Of a stretch of 13,589 nt of DNA, positions 6,695 to 13,589 are shown one piece after another. The notes under the pieces are model-generated. The model was not told where the DNA came from, did not search any database, and saw only the letters and a program-made list of their open reading frames with translations. A program made the translations under genes and the position numbers. The stretch comes from CAG-917 sp051883555 (GTDB taxonomy: Bacteria; Bacillota; Clostridia; Christensenellales; CAG-917). The stretch covers positions 1 through 13,589 of the forward strand of contig JBJETY010000016.1 of the NCBI GenBank assembly GCA_051883555.1. Direction: 5' to 3'. The stretch's first letter is position 1, and each line of letters starts with the position of its first letter.

Positions 6695-8740
6695 CTATTT
6701 TTTTACTTTATAAAAATCGCCCTTTTTAACTCTTACGGAAAGGTTTCCGAATTTCACCTCTCCGTCGCCCTTTGGCGATAAATTGCTTAAAATTCCGCAT
6801 TTAGACAAACTGATGACGTAAACGCTATCGCCCTTTTTAGGCGGAGTATCATCCTTAATTTCGCAAACTGCCGTTTCCTTGTCGTAATCTGCCGACATAT
6901 ATTCAAGCGATTTGCGTATCTTCTGAGCTTTTATCAAGTCGCCGCCGTCAATTTCAGGCTTGTTTAAAATTTCTTTGATTTGAGCAATCAGCTCGTTTGC
7001 CTCTTCGATAGAATCGTTAATTAAATCTTTCGTTCCCTTGCGGATATTTTCTTCGAGTTTTTCACGCTTTAAAAGTATCGTTTTCTTTTCTTCTTCGATT
7101 TCTTTTAAGTATTCTTTCGCTTTGATTCTGTCCGCTTCGGCGTCGGCAACGATTTGTTCGGCTTTACGCCTTGTGTTTTCAGCGGCAAGAATTACGTTGT
7201 CAAATTTAATTTTTTCATTTGAAATGCGTTTTAAAGCACCGGAAACTATATCGTCGTCAAGTCCTAAACGCTTACAAATTTTCAATGCGTTTGACGTACC
7301 GACGGCGCCCATAATCAACTTATACGTCGGTGCATACGTTTCGCTGTCGAAATCCATCGACGCGGTTTCAACTTTATCATTTGTCAAAGCGAACTCTTTC
7401 AATTCTCCGAAATGTGAGGTTATAATCCCTTTCGTTCCGATTTTTATCAACCTTTCAAGAATGGACACGGCAAGAGCCGCACCTTCGATAGGGTCCGTAC
7501 CTGCGCCGAGTTCGTCAAAAAGGCACAACGACCTGTCGTTTATCTTAGTCAATATGCCTATTATGTTTTTAATGTGCGACGAAAAAGTCGACAAACTTTG
7601 CTCTATGCTCTGCTCGTCGCCGATATCGCAGTATATACCGTCAAAGGTTGAAATTAAAGCGTCAGCACAAGGAATAAACATGCCGCACATTGCCATGACG
7701 GATAATACGCCGACAAGTTTTAAAGTTACGGTTTTTCCGCCCGTATTAGGACCCGTGATAAGCAAAACGCTGTTTGTAAGTTCAATCGATACGGGAACGA
7801 CTTGTTTTGGGTCGATAAGCGGATGTCTGCCTTTTACGATTTTAATCACACCGTTATTGCTAAGCTGTGGTTTTATGCACTTGTTCTTTTTTGCATATTG
7901 AGCTTTTGCAAAAATCAAGTCCATGGCTTCGATTGTAGTCGTACCCGCTTTGAGTCCTCCGGCAACGCCGCCTATATCGGTAGAAAAGCGTCTTAAAATC
8001 TTTTCAATTTCAATTTCTTCTTCAATCAACAGCGTTTTAAGCTGATTGTTCATATCGACGATTACCATCGGTTCGACGTAAAGTGTCGCCCCTGACGCCG
8101 ACTGGTCGTGAATAAGCCCCGGAATAACGCCTTTAAACTCCGACTTTACGGGAATTACGTATCGGTCGTTTCTGATAGTTACAAGGCTGTCCTGCAAATA
8201 TTTTGTGTATGCGCTCGAAGAAATATATTTTTGCAAAGACGTTTTAATCTGACCGTTAATTTTTGAAATTCTGCTTCGGATATTTTTTAATTCTATCGAA
8301 GCAGCGTCTGCTACTTCCGTTTCGGATAAAAATGAAACAAAAATTTTATCTTCAAGCTCTTTATCGGTATAAAGAGACTCTGCCATAGCTTTTAAGCAAG
8401 GCGCGTTCAAAGCCTTTGCCATAGACGTCTTAACGCCTCTTGCAATTCTTAAATATCTGCCGACTTTTATCACGTCGGAAATTGAAAGCAATCCGGATTT
8501 CGACGCAAAATCAATGATTGTAGAAATGTCGTCAATGGCAAAATTCGGCGAAATGGAGTACTCAAAAAGCACTCTATCGGCTTCTTCCGTTTGTTCCAAA
8601 AGAGCCTGAGCTGAATTAAAATCGGTTTCCGGTTTTAATTCGGAAACAAGATTTTTACCGCCTTCCGACTGCGTATAACTCTTTAACTCGTCAAGAATTT
8701 TATAAAATTCAAGAGTGTTTAAAGTTTTTTCTTCAATCAT
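6695..8740 (-). CDS. mutS2: MutS2 family ATPase lacking the Smr domain
   Basis: A 681-residue MutS2. The family binds branched DNA or collided ribosomes; it is not a mismatch-repair MutS. Seen directly: core/lever region (about 1-310) including RNDRYVIPVK and GATLYVEP; ATPase with Walker A ITGPNTGGKT (328-337), the family motif EQSLSTFSSH (380-389), Walker B LCLFDELGAGTDP (405-417) and the switch histidine TSHFGE (441-446); a charged coiled coil (about 510-600); and a KOW-like beta domain (about 635-681). The usual protein is nearly 800 residues and ends in an Smr domain with HGxGTGxLR. Here a TAG stop comes right after the KOW-like domain and the next gene starts 18 nt later, so Smr is absent, with no remnant downstream. 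GAVGTSNALKI replaces the usual G-x-PG-x-SNAF motif. The start at 8740 follows AAAGGA at a rather long 11-nt spacing, 30 nt after pheT. Confidence 0.93.
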   Translation of the reverse strand: MIEEKTLNTLEFYKILDELKSYTQSEGGKNLVSELKPETDFNSAQALLEQTEEADRVLFEYSISPNFAIDDISTIIDFASKSGLLSISDVIKVGRYLRIARGVKTSMAKALNAPCLKAMAESLYTDKELEDKIFVSFLSETEVADAASIELKNIRSRISKINGQIKTSLQKYISSSAYTKYLQDSLVTIRNDRYVIPVKSEFKGVIPGLIHDQSASGATLYVEPMVIVDMNNQLKTLLIEEEIEIEKILRRFSTDIGGVAGGLKAGTTTIEAMDLIFAKAQYAKKNKCIKPQLSNNGVIKIVKGRHPLIDPKQVVPVSIELTNSVLLITGPNTGGKTVTLKLVGVLSVMAMCGMFIPCADALISTFDGIYCDIGDEQSIEQSLSTFSSHIKNIIGILTKINDRSLCLFDELGAGTDPIEGAALAVSILERLIKIGTKGIITSHFGELKEFALTNDKVETASMDFDSETYAPTYKLIMGAVGTSNALKICKRLGLDDDIVSGALKRISNEKIKFDNVILAAENTRRKAEQIVADAEADRIKAKEYLKEIEEEKKTILLKREKLEENIRKGTKDLINDSIEEANELIAQIKEILNKPEIDGGDLIKAQKIRKSLEYMSADYDKETAVCEIKDDTPPKKGDSVYVISLSKCGILSNLSPKGDGEVKFGNLSVRVKKGDFYKVKK

Positions 8741-8770
8741 ATTATATTTGTTCCTTTTATTATCCTTTTG

Positions 8771-11158
8771 TTATTCTCTGATTTTTGCGTCGAATTGCGT
8801 TTCTAAAAGCGACAATATTTTTTTCATTATATCATTAACCGTCGCATCTACCAACGTTTTTTCATAAGATGTGAAAACAAAATGCAAAGCAACGCTCTTT
8901 TTATCCGTTCCGATAACTTCGCTTTTAAACACGTCGAAAATTTCGATTGTTTCAAGATTGTCGTAATTTTCCGCCTTAATCGCTTTCACTAAATCGCCTG
9001 CTACAACGTTGTCGGAAACGACGACTGCCAAATCTCTTTCCATAGACGGGAAACGGCTGAGTTCGCATACTCTTACGGTTTCATCGCAAAACGCCATAAA
9101 TTTAGACAAATTGATTTCGGCAATATATACCCTGACGCCGCCCATCGAATACGTTTTTGCAACCGTCGGATGCACTTCGCCGAAAACGCCTATTTCTTCG
9201 CCGTTGCTAACAAGCGAGGCGCTTCTTCCGTCGTGAAGATAACTTATTTTTTTCTTTACCGCGTCGACGTTTACGTTGAAACCTCTTGCCAACTCTTCGA
9301 TTACGTTTTTAAGAGTAAAGAAATCTTCGTTTTCACCGCAAAGAGCAATGCACAACGTCGGTATTTCGTCCGGCAATTCTTTAAGAGGCAATTCTTTAGG
9401 AATATAAACGTTTCCGATTTCGTATAAAGCAATTTCTTTATTGGATTTGCTAAGATTTGCCGAAACGATTTCAAGCATGCTATGAACAAGAGTCGTTCTC
9501 ATTGTGCTTAACGCTTCGCCCAACGGATTCATTAATTTTATCGCCTGTCTTCTTTTATCGTCTTCCGCGAAACGCAAAGCGTCAAACGCCTTAGGCGTGG
9601 TAAAAGAATAAGTTACGGCTTCATAAAGTCCAAGACCTGCAAGACGATATCTAACTTTATCCGCAAAAGCAAGACGAGGCATAACTTCGCCTTTTATAAG
9701 TTCGGAATATTTAAACAGCGTTGGTTTTACGTTTGAATATCCGAGAACTCTTATATACTCTTCCGCAAGTTCGTTTGCGCCCACTACGTCGTCGCGTTCT
9801 TCAGGTACGTTTACGACAAGCACGTCTCCGTCTATTTCCGTTTTAAGTCCTAACGTATCGAAAATATTCTTAGCGACGTTTTTATCAACTTCGATACCAA
9901 GCACGTCCGTTAATTTTTGAACGGGCACTTTAAGCGTTTTCGACTCTTCAAAATCAACTTTAATATCTTTTATGCCCGACAAAATATCGCCGCTGTTCGA
10001 CGTGTATATAAGATTTAAGGCCCTATTCAAACCTAATTCCTGGCAGGAAAAATCTATACCTTTTTCATATCTTGCCTGAGAATCGGAATGTAAATTCAAA
10101 GCCTTTGCCGTACGGCGTATTTTATCTCTTGCAAACTTTGCGGATTCAAAAACGATATTGGTCGTATCGTCCTGAATTCCCGAATACTCGCCGCCCATGA
10201 TACCTGCCACTGCAACAGGTTTATTCGCGTCGCATATCACAAGAACGCTGTCGTTAAGTTCGTTATCCTTTCCGTCAAGCGTCGTAATTTTTTCTCCGTT
10301 TTTTGCCACTCTGACGACAATCTTTTCTCCGTCAAGAAAACGTTTGTCAAAAGCGTGCATAGGCTGACCTATTTCCGTTAATACGTAGTTTGTAATATCT
10401 ACGATATTGTTTATAGGTCTTATTCCAACTGCTCTTAAACGCTTTTTGATAAGCGGATTCGAAGGGAAAATTTTTACGTTTTCAACTCCTGCCGCCATAT
10501 ATCTCGGGCACAAATCGTTGTTTAAAACTTCGACGTTTACGCCAAGTTTTTTATCGACGGTTTTGAAATCGGTCGCAGGGGCTCTCCAATTTTTTCCGAG
10601 CGCCACGGCAACTTCTTTTGCCAATTTAAATATGCTGTTACAATCAGGTCTGTTTGCTGTTATAGCCACGTCTAAAATTACGTCGTTAAAGCCGATTTCA
10701 TCCAACACGTTGTTACCGAGCTTCAAATCGCCTTTAAGCCGTAAGACGTCGTTTGCCGACGCTCCTTCATAATCGTCGTCAGTCAAACCTAACTCTGCTC
10801 CGCCACAGAACATACCGTCGGATTTTACACCGCGCAATTCACCTGCTTTTATAAGCGTTCCGTCAAAAAGAATCGCACCGTCGAGCGCGACAGGCACAAG
10901 CTCTCCGACGACCATTTTTGCATTTGTGACGATTTGCAAGTCTTTGTTTCCTAAACTTACTTTACAAACGCTTAATTTATCGGCGTTAGGATGTTTATCT
11001 ATGCTGAGTACTTTACAAACGACGACGTTTGAAACCTGTTTATTCTGGTATATAATTTCTTCAACTTCAAAACCGATTCCCACCAATTTTTCGGAGAGAA
11101 TTTCAGGCGAACAATCTATATCTACAAAATCTTTAAGCCAACTTATTGGTGCTAACAT
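8771..11158 (-). CDS. pheT: Phenylalanyl-tRNA synthetase beta subunit
   Basis: The 795-residue beta subunit of the alpha2-beta2 cytoplasmic enzyme that charges tRNA-Phe; it binds tRNA and carries the editing site that removes mischarged Tyr. Domains read in order: N-terminal helix/EMAP-like tRNA-binding fold (about 40-150, with HPNADKLSVCKV at 56-67), B3/4 editing domain (about 210-370, with RPINNIVDITNYVLTEIGQP at 247-266), B5 (about 405-475, with EEYIRVLGY), an inactive synthetase-like core (about 490-690), and a C-terminal ferredoxin-fold anticodon-binding domain (700-793, with SRFPSMERDLAVVV). Length is normal. It starts 11 nt after the pheS stop, and its Shine-Dalgarno AAGGAGG overlaps that stop codon, so the two subunits should be co-translated. 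Controlled with pheS by the T-box upstream. Confidence 0.97.
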   Translation of the reverse strand: MLAPISWLKDFVDIDCSPEILSEKLVGIGFEVEEIIYQNKQVSNVVVCKVLSIDKHPNADKLSVCKVSLGNKDLQIVTNAKMVVGELVPVALDGAILFDGTLIKAGELRGVKSDGMFCGGAELGLTDDDYEGASANDVLRLKGDLKLGNNVLDEIGFNDVILDVAITANRPDCNSIFKLAKEVAVALGKNWRAPATDFKTVDKKLGVNVEVLNNDLCPRYMAAGVENVKIFPSNPLIKKRLRAVGIRPINNIVDITNYVLTEIGQPMHAFDKRFLDGEKIVVRVAKNGEKITTLDGKDNELNDSVLVICDANKPVAVAGIMGGEYSGIQDDTTNIVFESAKFARDKIRRTAKALNLHSDSQARYEKGIDFSCQELGLNRALNLIYTSNSGDILSGIKDIKVDFEESKTLKVPVQKLTDVLGIEVDKNVAKNIFDTLGLKTEIDGDVLVVNVPEERDDVVGANELAEEYIRVLGYSNVKPTLFKYSELIKGEVMPRLAFADKVRYRLAGLGLYEAVTYSFTTPKAFDALRFAEDDKRRQAIKLMNPLGEALSTMRTTLVHSMLEIVSANLSKSNKEIALYEIGNVYIPKELPLKELPDEIPTLCIALCGENEDFFTLKNVIEELARGFNVNVDAVKKKISYLHDGRSASLVSNGEEIGVFGEVHPTVAKTYSMGGVRVYIAEINLSKFMAFCDETVRVCELSRFPSMERDLAVVVSDNVVAGDLVKAIKAENYDNLETIEIFDVFKSEVIGTDKKSVALHFVFTSYEKTLVDATVNDIMKKILSLLETQFDAKIRE

Positions 11159-11169
11159 TTTTTGCCTCC

Positions 11170-12192
11170 TTAATTGAACTGTTTAAGAAAACGCATATCG
11201 TTTTCGTAAAACATTTTTATATTCGGAACACCGTATTTAAGCATTGCTATACGTTCGACGCCGAAACCGAATGCGAAGCCGCTATATTCGTTGCTGTCTA
11301 AGCCGCAGTTTTCAAGCACTTTCGGATTGACGACTCCCGCTCCGAGAATTTCAACCCAACCCGTTCCTTTACATACTCTGCAACCTTTGCCGCCGCAGAT
11401 TGAACAGCTTACGTCCATTTCAACGCTTGGTTCGGTAAACGGGAAATATGACGGTCTGAATCTCGTTTTGGTTTCCTTTCCGAATAACTGCTCGGCAAAC
11501 GCCGTAAGAACGCCTTGCAAATCTCCGAGAGTGATTTTTTTATCGACAGCCAAACCTTCAATCTGATTGAATATCGGGCTATGCGAAGCGTCGTCGTCGC
11601 TTCTGTACACCTTACCCGGAACAACGACTCTGATAGGCGGTTTCTGCGTTGTCATTATTCTGCCTTGCATAGGCGAAGTATGCGTTCTGAGCAAAATATT
11701 ATCGTCGATATAAAACGTGTCCTGCATATCTCTTGCCGGATGATCTTTAGGCACGTTCATAAGCTGGAAATTGTAATAATCGGTTTCGATTTCCGGACCT
11801 TCGGCAACAGAAAAGCCGAAACCTTTAAATATATCGATAATTTCCGTTTTAATTCTTGTAAGCGGATGAACGCTGCCGAACGTACGAGATTTCTTGGCAG
11901 GCAACGTAACGTCTAAAGATTCTTTTTCCAATTTCTTTGCAAGTTCAAGTTCTTTAAACTCTTTACCTTTTGAAGCAAGCAATTCTTCGATTTTCACTCT
12001 TGCTTCGTTGACCATTTTTCCCATTTGCGGTTTTTCCGCAGCAGGTACGTTTGAAAGATTTTTAAGCACGGCGGTCATTTCGCCGTTTTTACCCAAAAAT
12101 CTTACTCTTACGTCGTTCAGCTCTATTGACGAACAGCAAGTTTTGATAGCCGATAAGGCGTCGTTTACGATTTTTTCTAAAATTTCTTTCAT
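11170..12192 (-). CDS. pheS: Phenylalanyl-tRNA synthetase alpha subunit
   Basis: The 340-residue catalytic subunit (class II synthetase). Seen directly: N-terminal coiled-coil region (about 1-90), motif 1 region with HPLTRIKTEI (109-118), the F-G-F-x-V-A-x-GPE-I-E stretch (124-136), HPARDMQDTF (151-160), motif 2 around RVVVPGKVYR with the downstream SHSPIFNQIEGL (188-214), a Cys cluster CxxCx4CxxC at 263-274, and motif 3 GFGVERIAML (309-318). Length is typical. The ATG at 12192 follows GGGAGC. The T-box terminator lies about 290 nt upstream. First gene of the pheS-pheT-mutS2-membrane protein-nifZ cluster. Confidence 0.97.
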   Translation of the reverse strand: MKEILEKIVNDALSAIKTCCSSIELNDVRVRFLGKNGEMTAVLKNLSNVPAAEKPQMGKMVNEARVKIEELLASKGKEFKELELAKKLEKESLDVTLPAKKSRTFGSVHPLTRIKTEIIDIFKGFGFSVAEGPEIETDYYNFQLMNVPKDHPARDMQDTFYIDDNILLRTHTSPMQGRIMTTQKPPIRVVVPGKVYRSDDDASHSPIFNQIEGLAVDKKITLGDLQGVLTAFAEQLFGKETKTRFRPSYFPFTEPSVEMDVSCSICGGKGCRVCKGTGWVEILGAGVVNPKVLENCGLDSNEYSGFAFGFGVERIAMLKYGVPNIKMFYENDMRFLKQFN

Positions 12193-12474
12193 TTTTTGCT
12201 CCCGATTATATTAACAAATTTTAACAGATTCTTTTTATTCTTACCGCTAAGTTATCTAACCTATACGTTAATTATCGTACTTAAATATTTTTGCAAACGC
12301 ATTGATATTTTTTCGTTTTCAATTTCAACTGAAATTTTCAAACTGTAATTTTAAAACTACAATTTTTAGCGAACTGATATTTTAAACGATTTTAAGTTAT
12401 CAACGATTATCAATTATTATTATTCAAAACTCAACTTGTGCAAAACGTTTAAACCGAACAGATAAGCCGAACAG
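12193..12474. other. AT-rich spacer between the T-box terminator and pheS
   Basis: No gene on either strand. It contains a 9-bp direct repeat CCGAACAGA (12454-12462 and 12467-12475), a small AATTTCAACTGAAATT palindrome near 12325, and a possible weak internal promoter (TTGCAA-16-TAATTA on the minus strand, near 12265-12295). The spacer is longer than I would expect between a T-box terminator and its gene. Confidence 0.5.
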
Positions 12475-12505
12475 AATAAATAAAGCCCTATGCAATGCAT
12501 AGGGC
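12475..12505 (-). terminator. T-box attenuator terminator
   Basis: On the minus strand GCCCTATGCA (12505-12496) pairs perfectly with TGCATAGGGC (12494-12485), followed by TTTATTTATT. The central bases must form the loop, leaving a stem of about 7-8 bp closed by GCCC/GGGC. It begins within the 3' arm of the antiterminator (TATTCGC), as T-box attenuation requires. Confidence 0.88.
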
Positions 12506-12690
12506 GAATAACCGCTGTACCACCTATATTCACGCTTGCGCGTCTCATTGCCGCTGTCACGGGCATACCCGACAAAACCTACTCCGTTCAGAATTGCAGC
12601 TCAAAAGCGAACTTCACGCACAATTTTAACAACGCTCTCAGCCTATGACGTTTTCTCTGTAATCTACGTCGTGCGCTACTCTCTTTATCA
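12485..12690 (-). promoter_or_regulatory. T-box riboswitch, UUC (Phe) specifier, controlling pheST
   Basis: A tRNA-sensing leader. Read on the minus strand: Stem I starts with GAGAGTAGCGCAC (12684-12672), whose GCGCAC pairs with GTGCGT at 12621-12616; AGTA opposite GAA forms the expected loop-E part of the specifier loop. The next codon-like triplet is TTC (12611-12609), followed by G. The distal AGAGA motif (12660-12654 region) and GGCTGAGAG (12643-12635) match the interlocked loops that contact the tRNA elbow. A GGG/CCC hairpin lies at 12555-12574. The T-box itself, AGGTGGTAC (12525-12517), has bulge TGGT, complementary to ACCA of tRNA-Phe. GTGAATA/TATTCGC forms the antiterminator stem, which competes with the terminator. 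UUC agrees with the downstream pheS. Uncharged tRNA-Phe should allow readthrough. Confidence 0.93.
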
Positions 12691-12695
12691 TAGCT

Positions 12696-12724
12696 TTTAT
12701 AAAAACCGTTTCAAACTTTAACAA
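12696..12724 (-). promoter_or_regulatory. Candidate sigma-A promoter for the T-box/pheST transcript
   Basis: On the minus strand TTGTTA (12724-12719), a 17-nt spacer and TATAAA (12701-12696). The start point would fall just ahead of Stem I (about 12690), where a T-box transcript should begin. A second, more distant candidate is TTGACT (12791-12786), 17 nt, TAAATT (12768-12763). Confidence 0.6.
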
Positions 12725-12894
12725 AACAATTGCTTCAAAGTTTAAAACCAATTGTCTATAATAATTTAACACATCGGCAAGTTAAAGTCAAACGAATGTA
12801 CGCAAACGACTATAAATATAATAATTTAAACTAACTTGCGACTTAAGTCGTTTTGCCGTTCAATATTCAGTTTAAAATTCAGTTTATCATTTAG

Positions 12895-13160
12895 TTTGCT
12901 TTTAGTTTATTGTCTCGTTTAGTGTTTTGTTAATGTTTTGTTTATTGTTCGCTTATGTTTCCTAAATTTTTTGTCTATTGCTTCGTTTGTGCTTCTTTTT
13001 ATGTCGTTCTTTTGTTCTTTTATTGTTCGGTTAATATTTAATTTATCGTTTGCTTATTGTTTCGCCAATTATTTTGTTTATTGTTCCTTAAATATTTTGT
13101 CTATAGCTTCGTTAGCGTTTTGTTTTTTTTCGGTGCTTCCTTTATTCTTTTAATTTATCT
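12895..13160. repeat. T-rich low-complexity region with imperfect long direct repeat
   Basis: The plus strand is heavily T-rich with recurring words such as GTTTATTGTTC, TTTGTCTAT and GCTTCGTT. Two copies of a longer string can be aligned: TTTTGTTTATTGTTC at 12936-12950 and 13072-13086 (offset 136), then TTTTGTCTAT at 12969-12978 and 13095-13104 (offset 126), each followed by a GCTTCGTT-like word. The copies therefore differ by about a 10-bp indel and point changes. It appears to be a degenerate duplicated non-coding sequence of unknown role. Confidence 0.55.
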
Positions 13161-13178
13161 GTTTTGTTGTTTATAGCA

Positions 13179-13206
13179 CAAAAAGCGCAAATATTACGCC
13201 TTTTTG
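13179..13206 (-). terminator. Weak terminator-like hairpin downstream of the yunB-like gene
   Basis: On the minus strand CAAAAA-G-GCG, a 9-nt loop, CGC-TTTTTG: a short GC core with A-tract/T-tract pairing and one bulge. It is about 200 nt beyond the stop of the yunB-like gene, so it is only a possible end for that transcript. Confidence 0.3.
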
Positions 13207-13231
13207 CTTACTACATGCCTTTTTAGTTTTA

Positions 13232-13295
13232 TAAAACGGCTATTTATAGAACACTTTTATACAAAAATCAATAATTCGTAAATTAAGCCGTTTTA
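13232..13295. repeat. 10-bp inverted repeat
   Basis: TAAAACGGCT (13232-13241) and AGCCGTTTTA (13286-13295) are perfect reverse complements separated by 44 nt. This could be a hairpin or a paired binding site, but chance is possible in this AT-rich gap. Confidence 0.3.
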
Positions 13296-13409
13296 CGCAA
13301 GCTACAAATCGGCCGTATTATTTAGCGAAATCATTATAAAGCGTTGAGCACTTAAATTCTGTCGCTTAAAAAACGTAGTCGCTTACTGCAATAAATTTTG
13401 ATGCATAAA

Positions 13410-13589
13410 TTACGGCAACAAATCCAGAGCGTTTACCGCAACGTACGTATCGGGCACGTCGCCGACTATTACGTTTTCGCATATCAAAACTTCAGTGCAT
13501 GCGGTAACTTCCACGTCGGTTAAAGTCGATATTATCTGAATATCGCACGACAAGTTCAAATACAAAGAGTGTTTAGTCTGATTGACTCC
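13410..13589 (-). CDS. yunB: Sporulation protein YunB-like, C-terminal part (5' end outside window)
   Basis: The minus-strand frame is open from the window edge to a TAA at 13410-13412, giving the last 59 residues. They contain NQTKHSLYLNLSCDIQII and EVLICENVIVGDVPDTYVAV. This matches my recollection of the end of YunB: a 'H-x-I/L-Y-L' strand followed by a 'V-P-x-AE-x-VIVG-x-VP-x-TY' motif. YunB is a sigma-E-dependent sporulation protein of spore-forming Firmicutes with no known enzymatic activity. Only the C-terminus is visible, so the assignment rests on these motifs. A related secreted or spore-cortex protein with a similar ending is the alternative. It is not part of the pheST transcript. 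Confidence 0.65.
   Translation of the reverse strand, partial: GVNQTKHSLYLNLSCDIQIISTLTDVEVTACTEVLICENVIVGDVPDTYVAVNALDLLP

Larger units (their letters stand above)
12725..13409. other. Long gap between the yunB-like gene and the pheST promoter
   Basis: About 0.7 kb with no credible coding sequence on either strand: stops are dense on the minus strand, and the single plus-strand frame (12938-13153) is low-complexity and has no ribosome-binding site. It contains the T-rich repeat block (about 12895-13160), a weak terminator-like hairpin near 13179-13206 and a 10-bp inverted repeat at 13232-13295. Confidence 0.6.

Noticed and set aside
7038..7901. 287-codon plus-strand open frame antisense to mutS2
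   Set aside because: It lies entirely within the mutS2 coding sequence, its protein is Ser/Phe/Ile-rich without recognisable motifs, and the mutS2 frame has all family motifs. It is a shadow frame.
11515..11916. 133-codon plus-strand frame antisense to pheS
   Set aside because: It lies within pheS, which contains all the synthetase motifs; the antisense product has no recognisable features.
12205..12210. TATAAT on the minus strand just before pheS as a -10 box
   Set aside because: Transcription from it would start within the Shine-Dalgarno, leaving no usable ribosome-binding site, and the position 17 nt upstream does not resemble a -35 box.
12938..13153. 71-codon hydrophobic plus-strand frame that looks like a small membrane protein
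   Set aside because: It comes from translating T-rich low-complexity DNA (Phe, Leu, Ser, Cys). No Shine-Dalgarno precedes it and no gene on this strand is nearby.

Overview
The window looks like a chromosomal housekeeping segment from a low-GC, spore-forming Firmicute, most likely an uncultured or MAG-type member of the Clostridia. This rests on the T-box leader, Shine-Dalgarno-led genes, the Firmicutes-type RarA, the ThiI without a rhodanese domain, the NifZ/ThiI pairing and the tail of what appears to be sporulation protein YunB. Every gene I can support is on the minus strand, so transcription runs from right to left. I could not pin down the genus.

Layout in the direction of transcription: (i) right edge, 3' end of a yunB-like sporulation gene (13410-13589). 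(ii) About 0.7 kb with no gene, including a strongly T-rich, repeat-laden stretch (about 12895-13160). (iii) A promoter and a complete T-box riboswitch with a UUC (Phe) specifier and an intrinsic terminator (12475-12724), then a 282-nt AT-rich spacer. (iv) A tight cluster pheS-pheT-mutS2-membrane protein-nifZ (12192 to 5055) with gaps of 11, 30 and 18 nt and a 4-nt overlap, probably one transcript. (v) A 425-nt gap holding a degenerate 19-bp tandem repeat, then thiI (4629-3460) ending in a hairpin terminator. (vi) rarA with its own candidate promoter (3271-1973). (vii) An ABC ATPase gene overlapping an ABC permease gene that runs off the left edge (1841 to 1).

Functional themes: PheS and PheT charge tRNA-Phe and the T-box senses uncharged tRNA-Phe. 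NifZ and ThiI together make 4-thiouridine in tRNA. MutS2 is a DNA/ribosome ATPase, and here it lacks the usual C-terminal Smr domain. RarA acts at stalled replication forks. The ABC pair is probably an exporter of unknown substrate. If no promoter intervenes, the Phe T-box would also control mutS2, the unknown membrane protein and the sulfur donor NifZ.

I see no CRISPR array, phage, transposon, toxin/defence system or tRNA/rRNA gene, and no convincing undescribed system. The items most worth a second look are the Smr-less MutS2, the two repeat-rich intergenic stretches, and the unknown membrane protein translationally coupled to the cysteine desulfurase.
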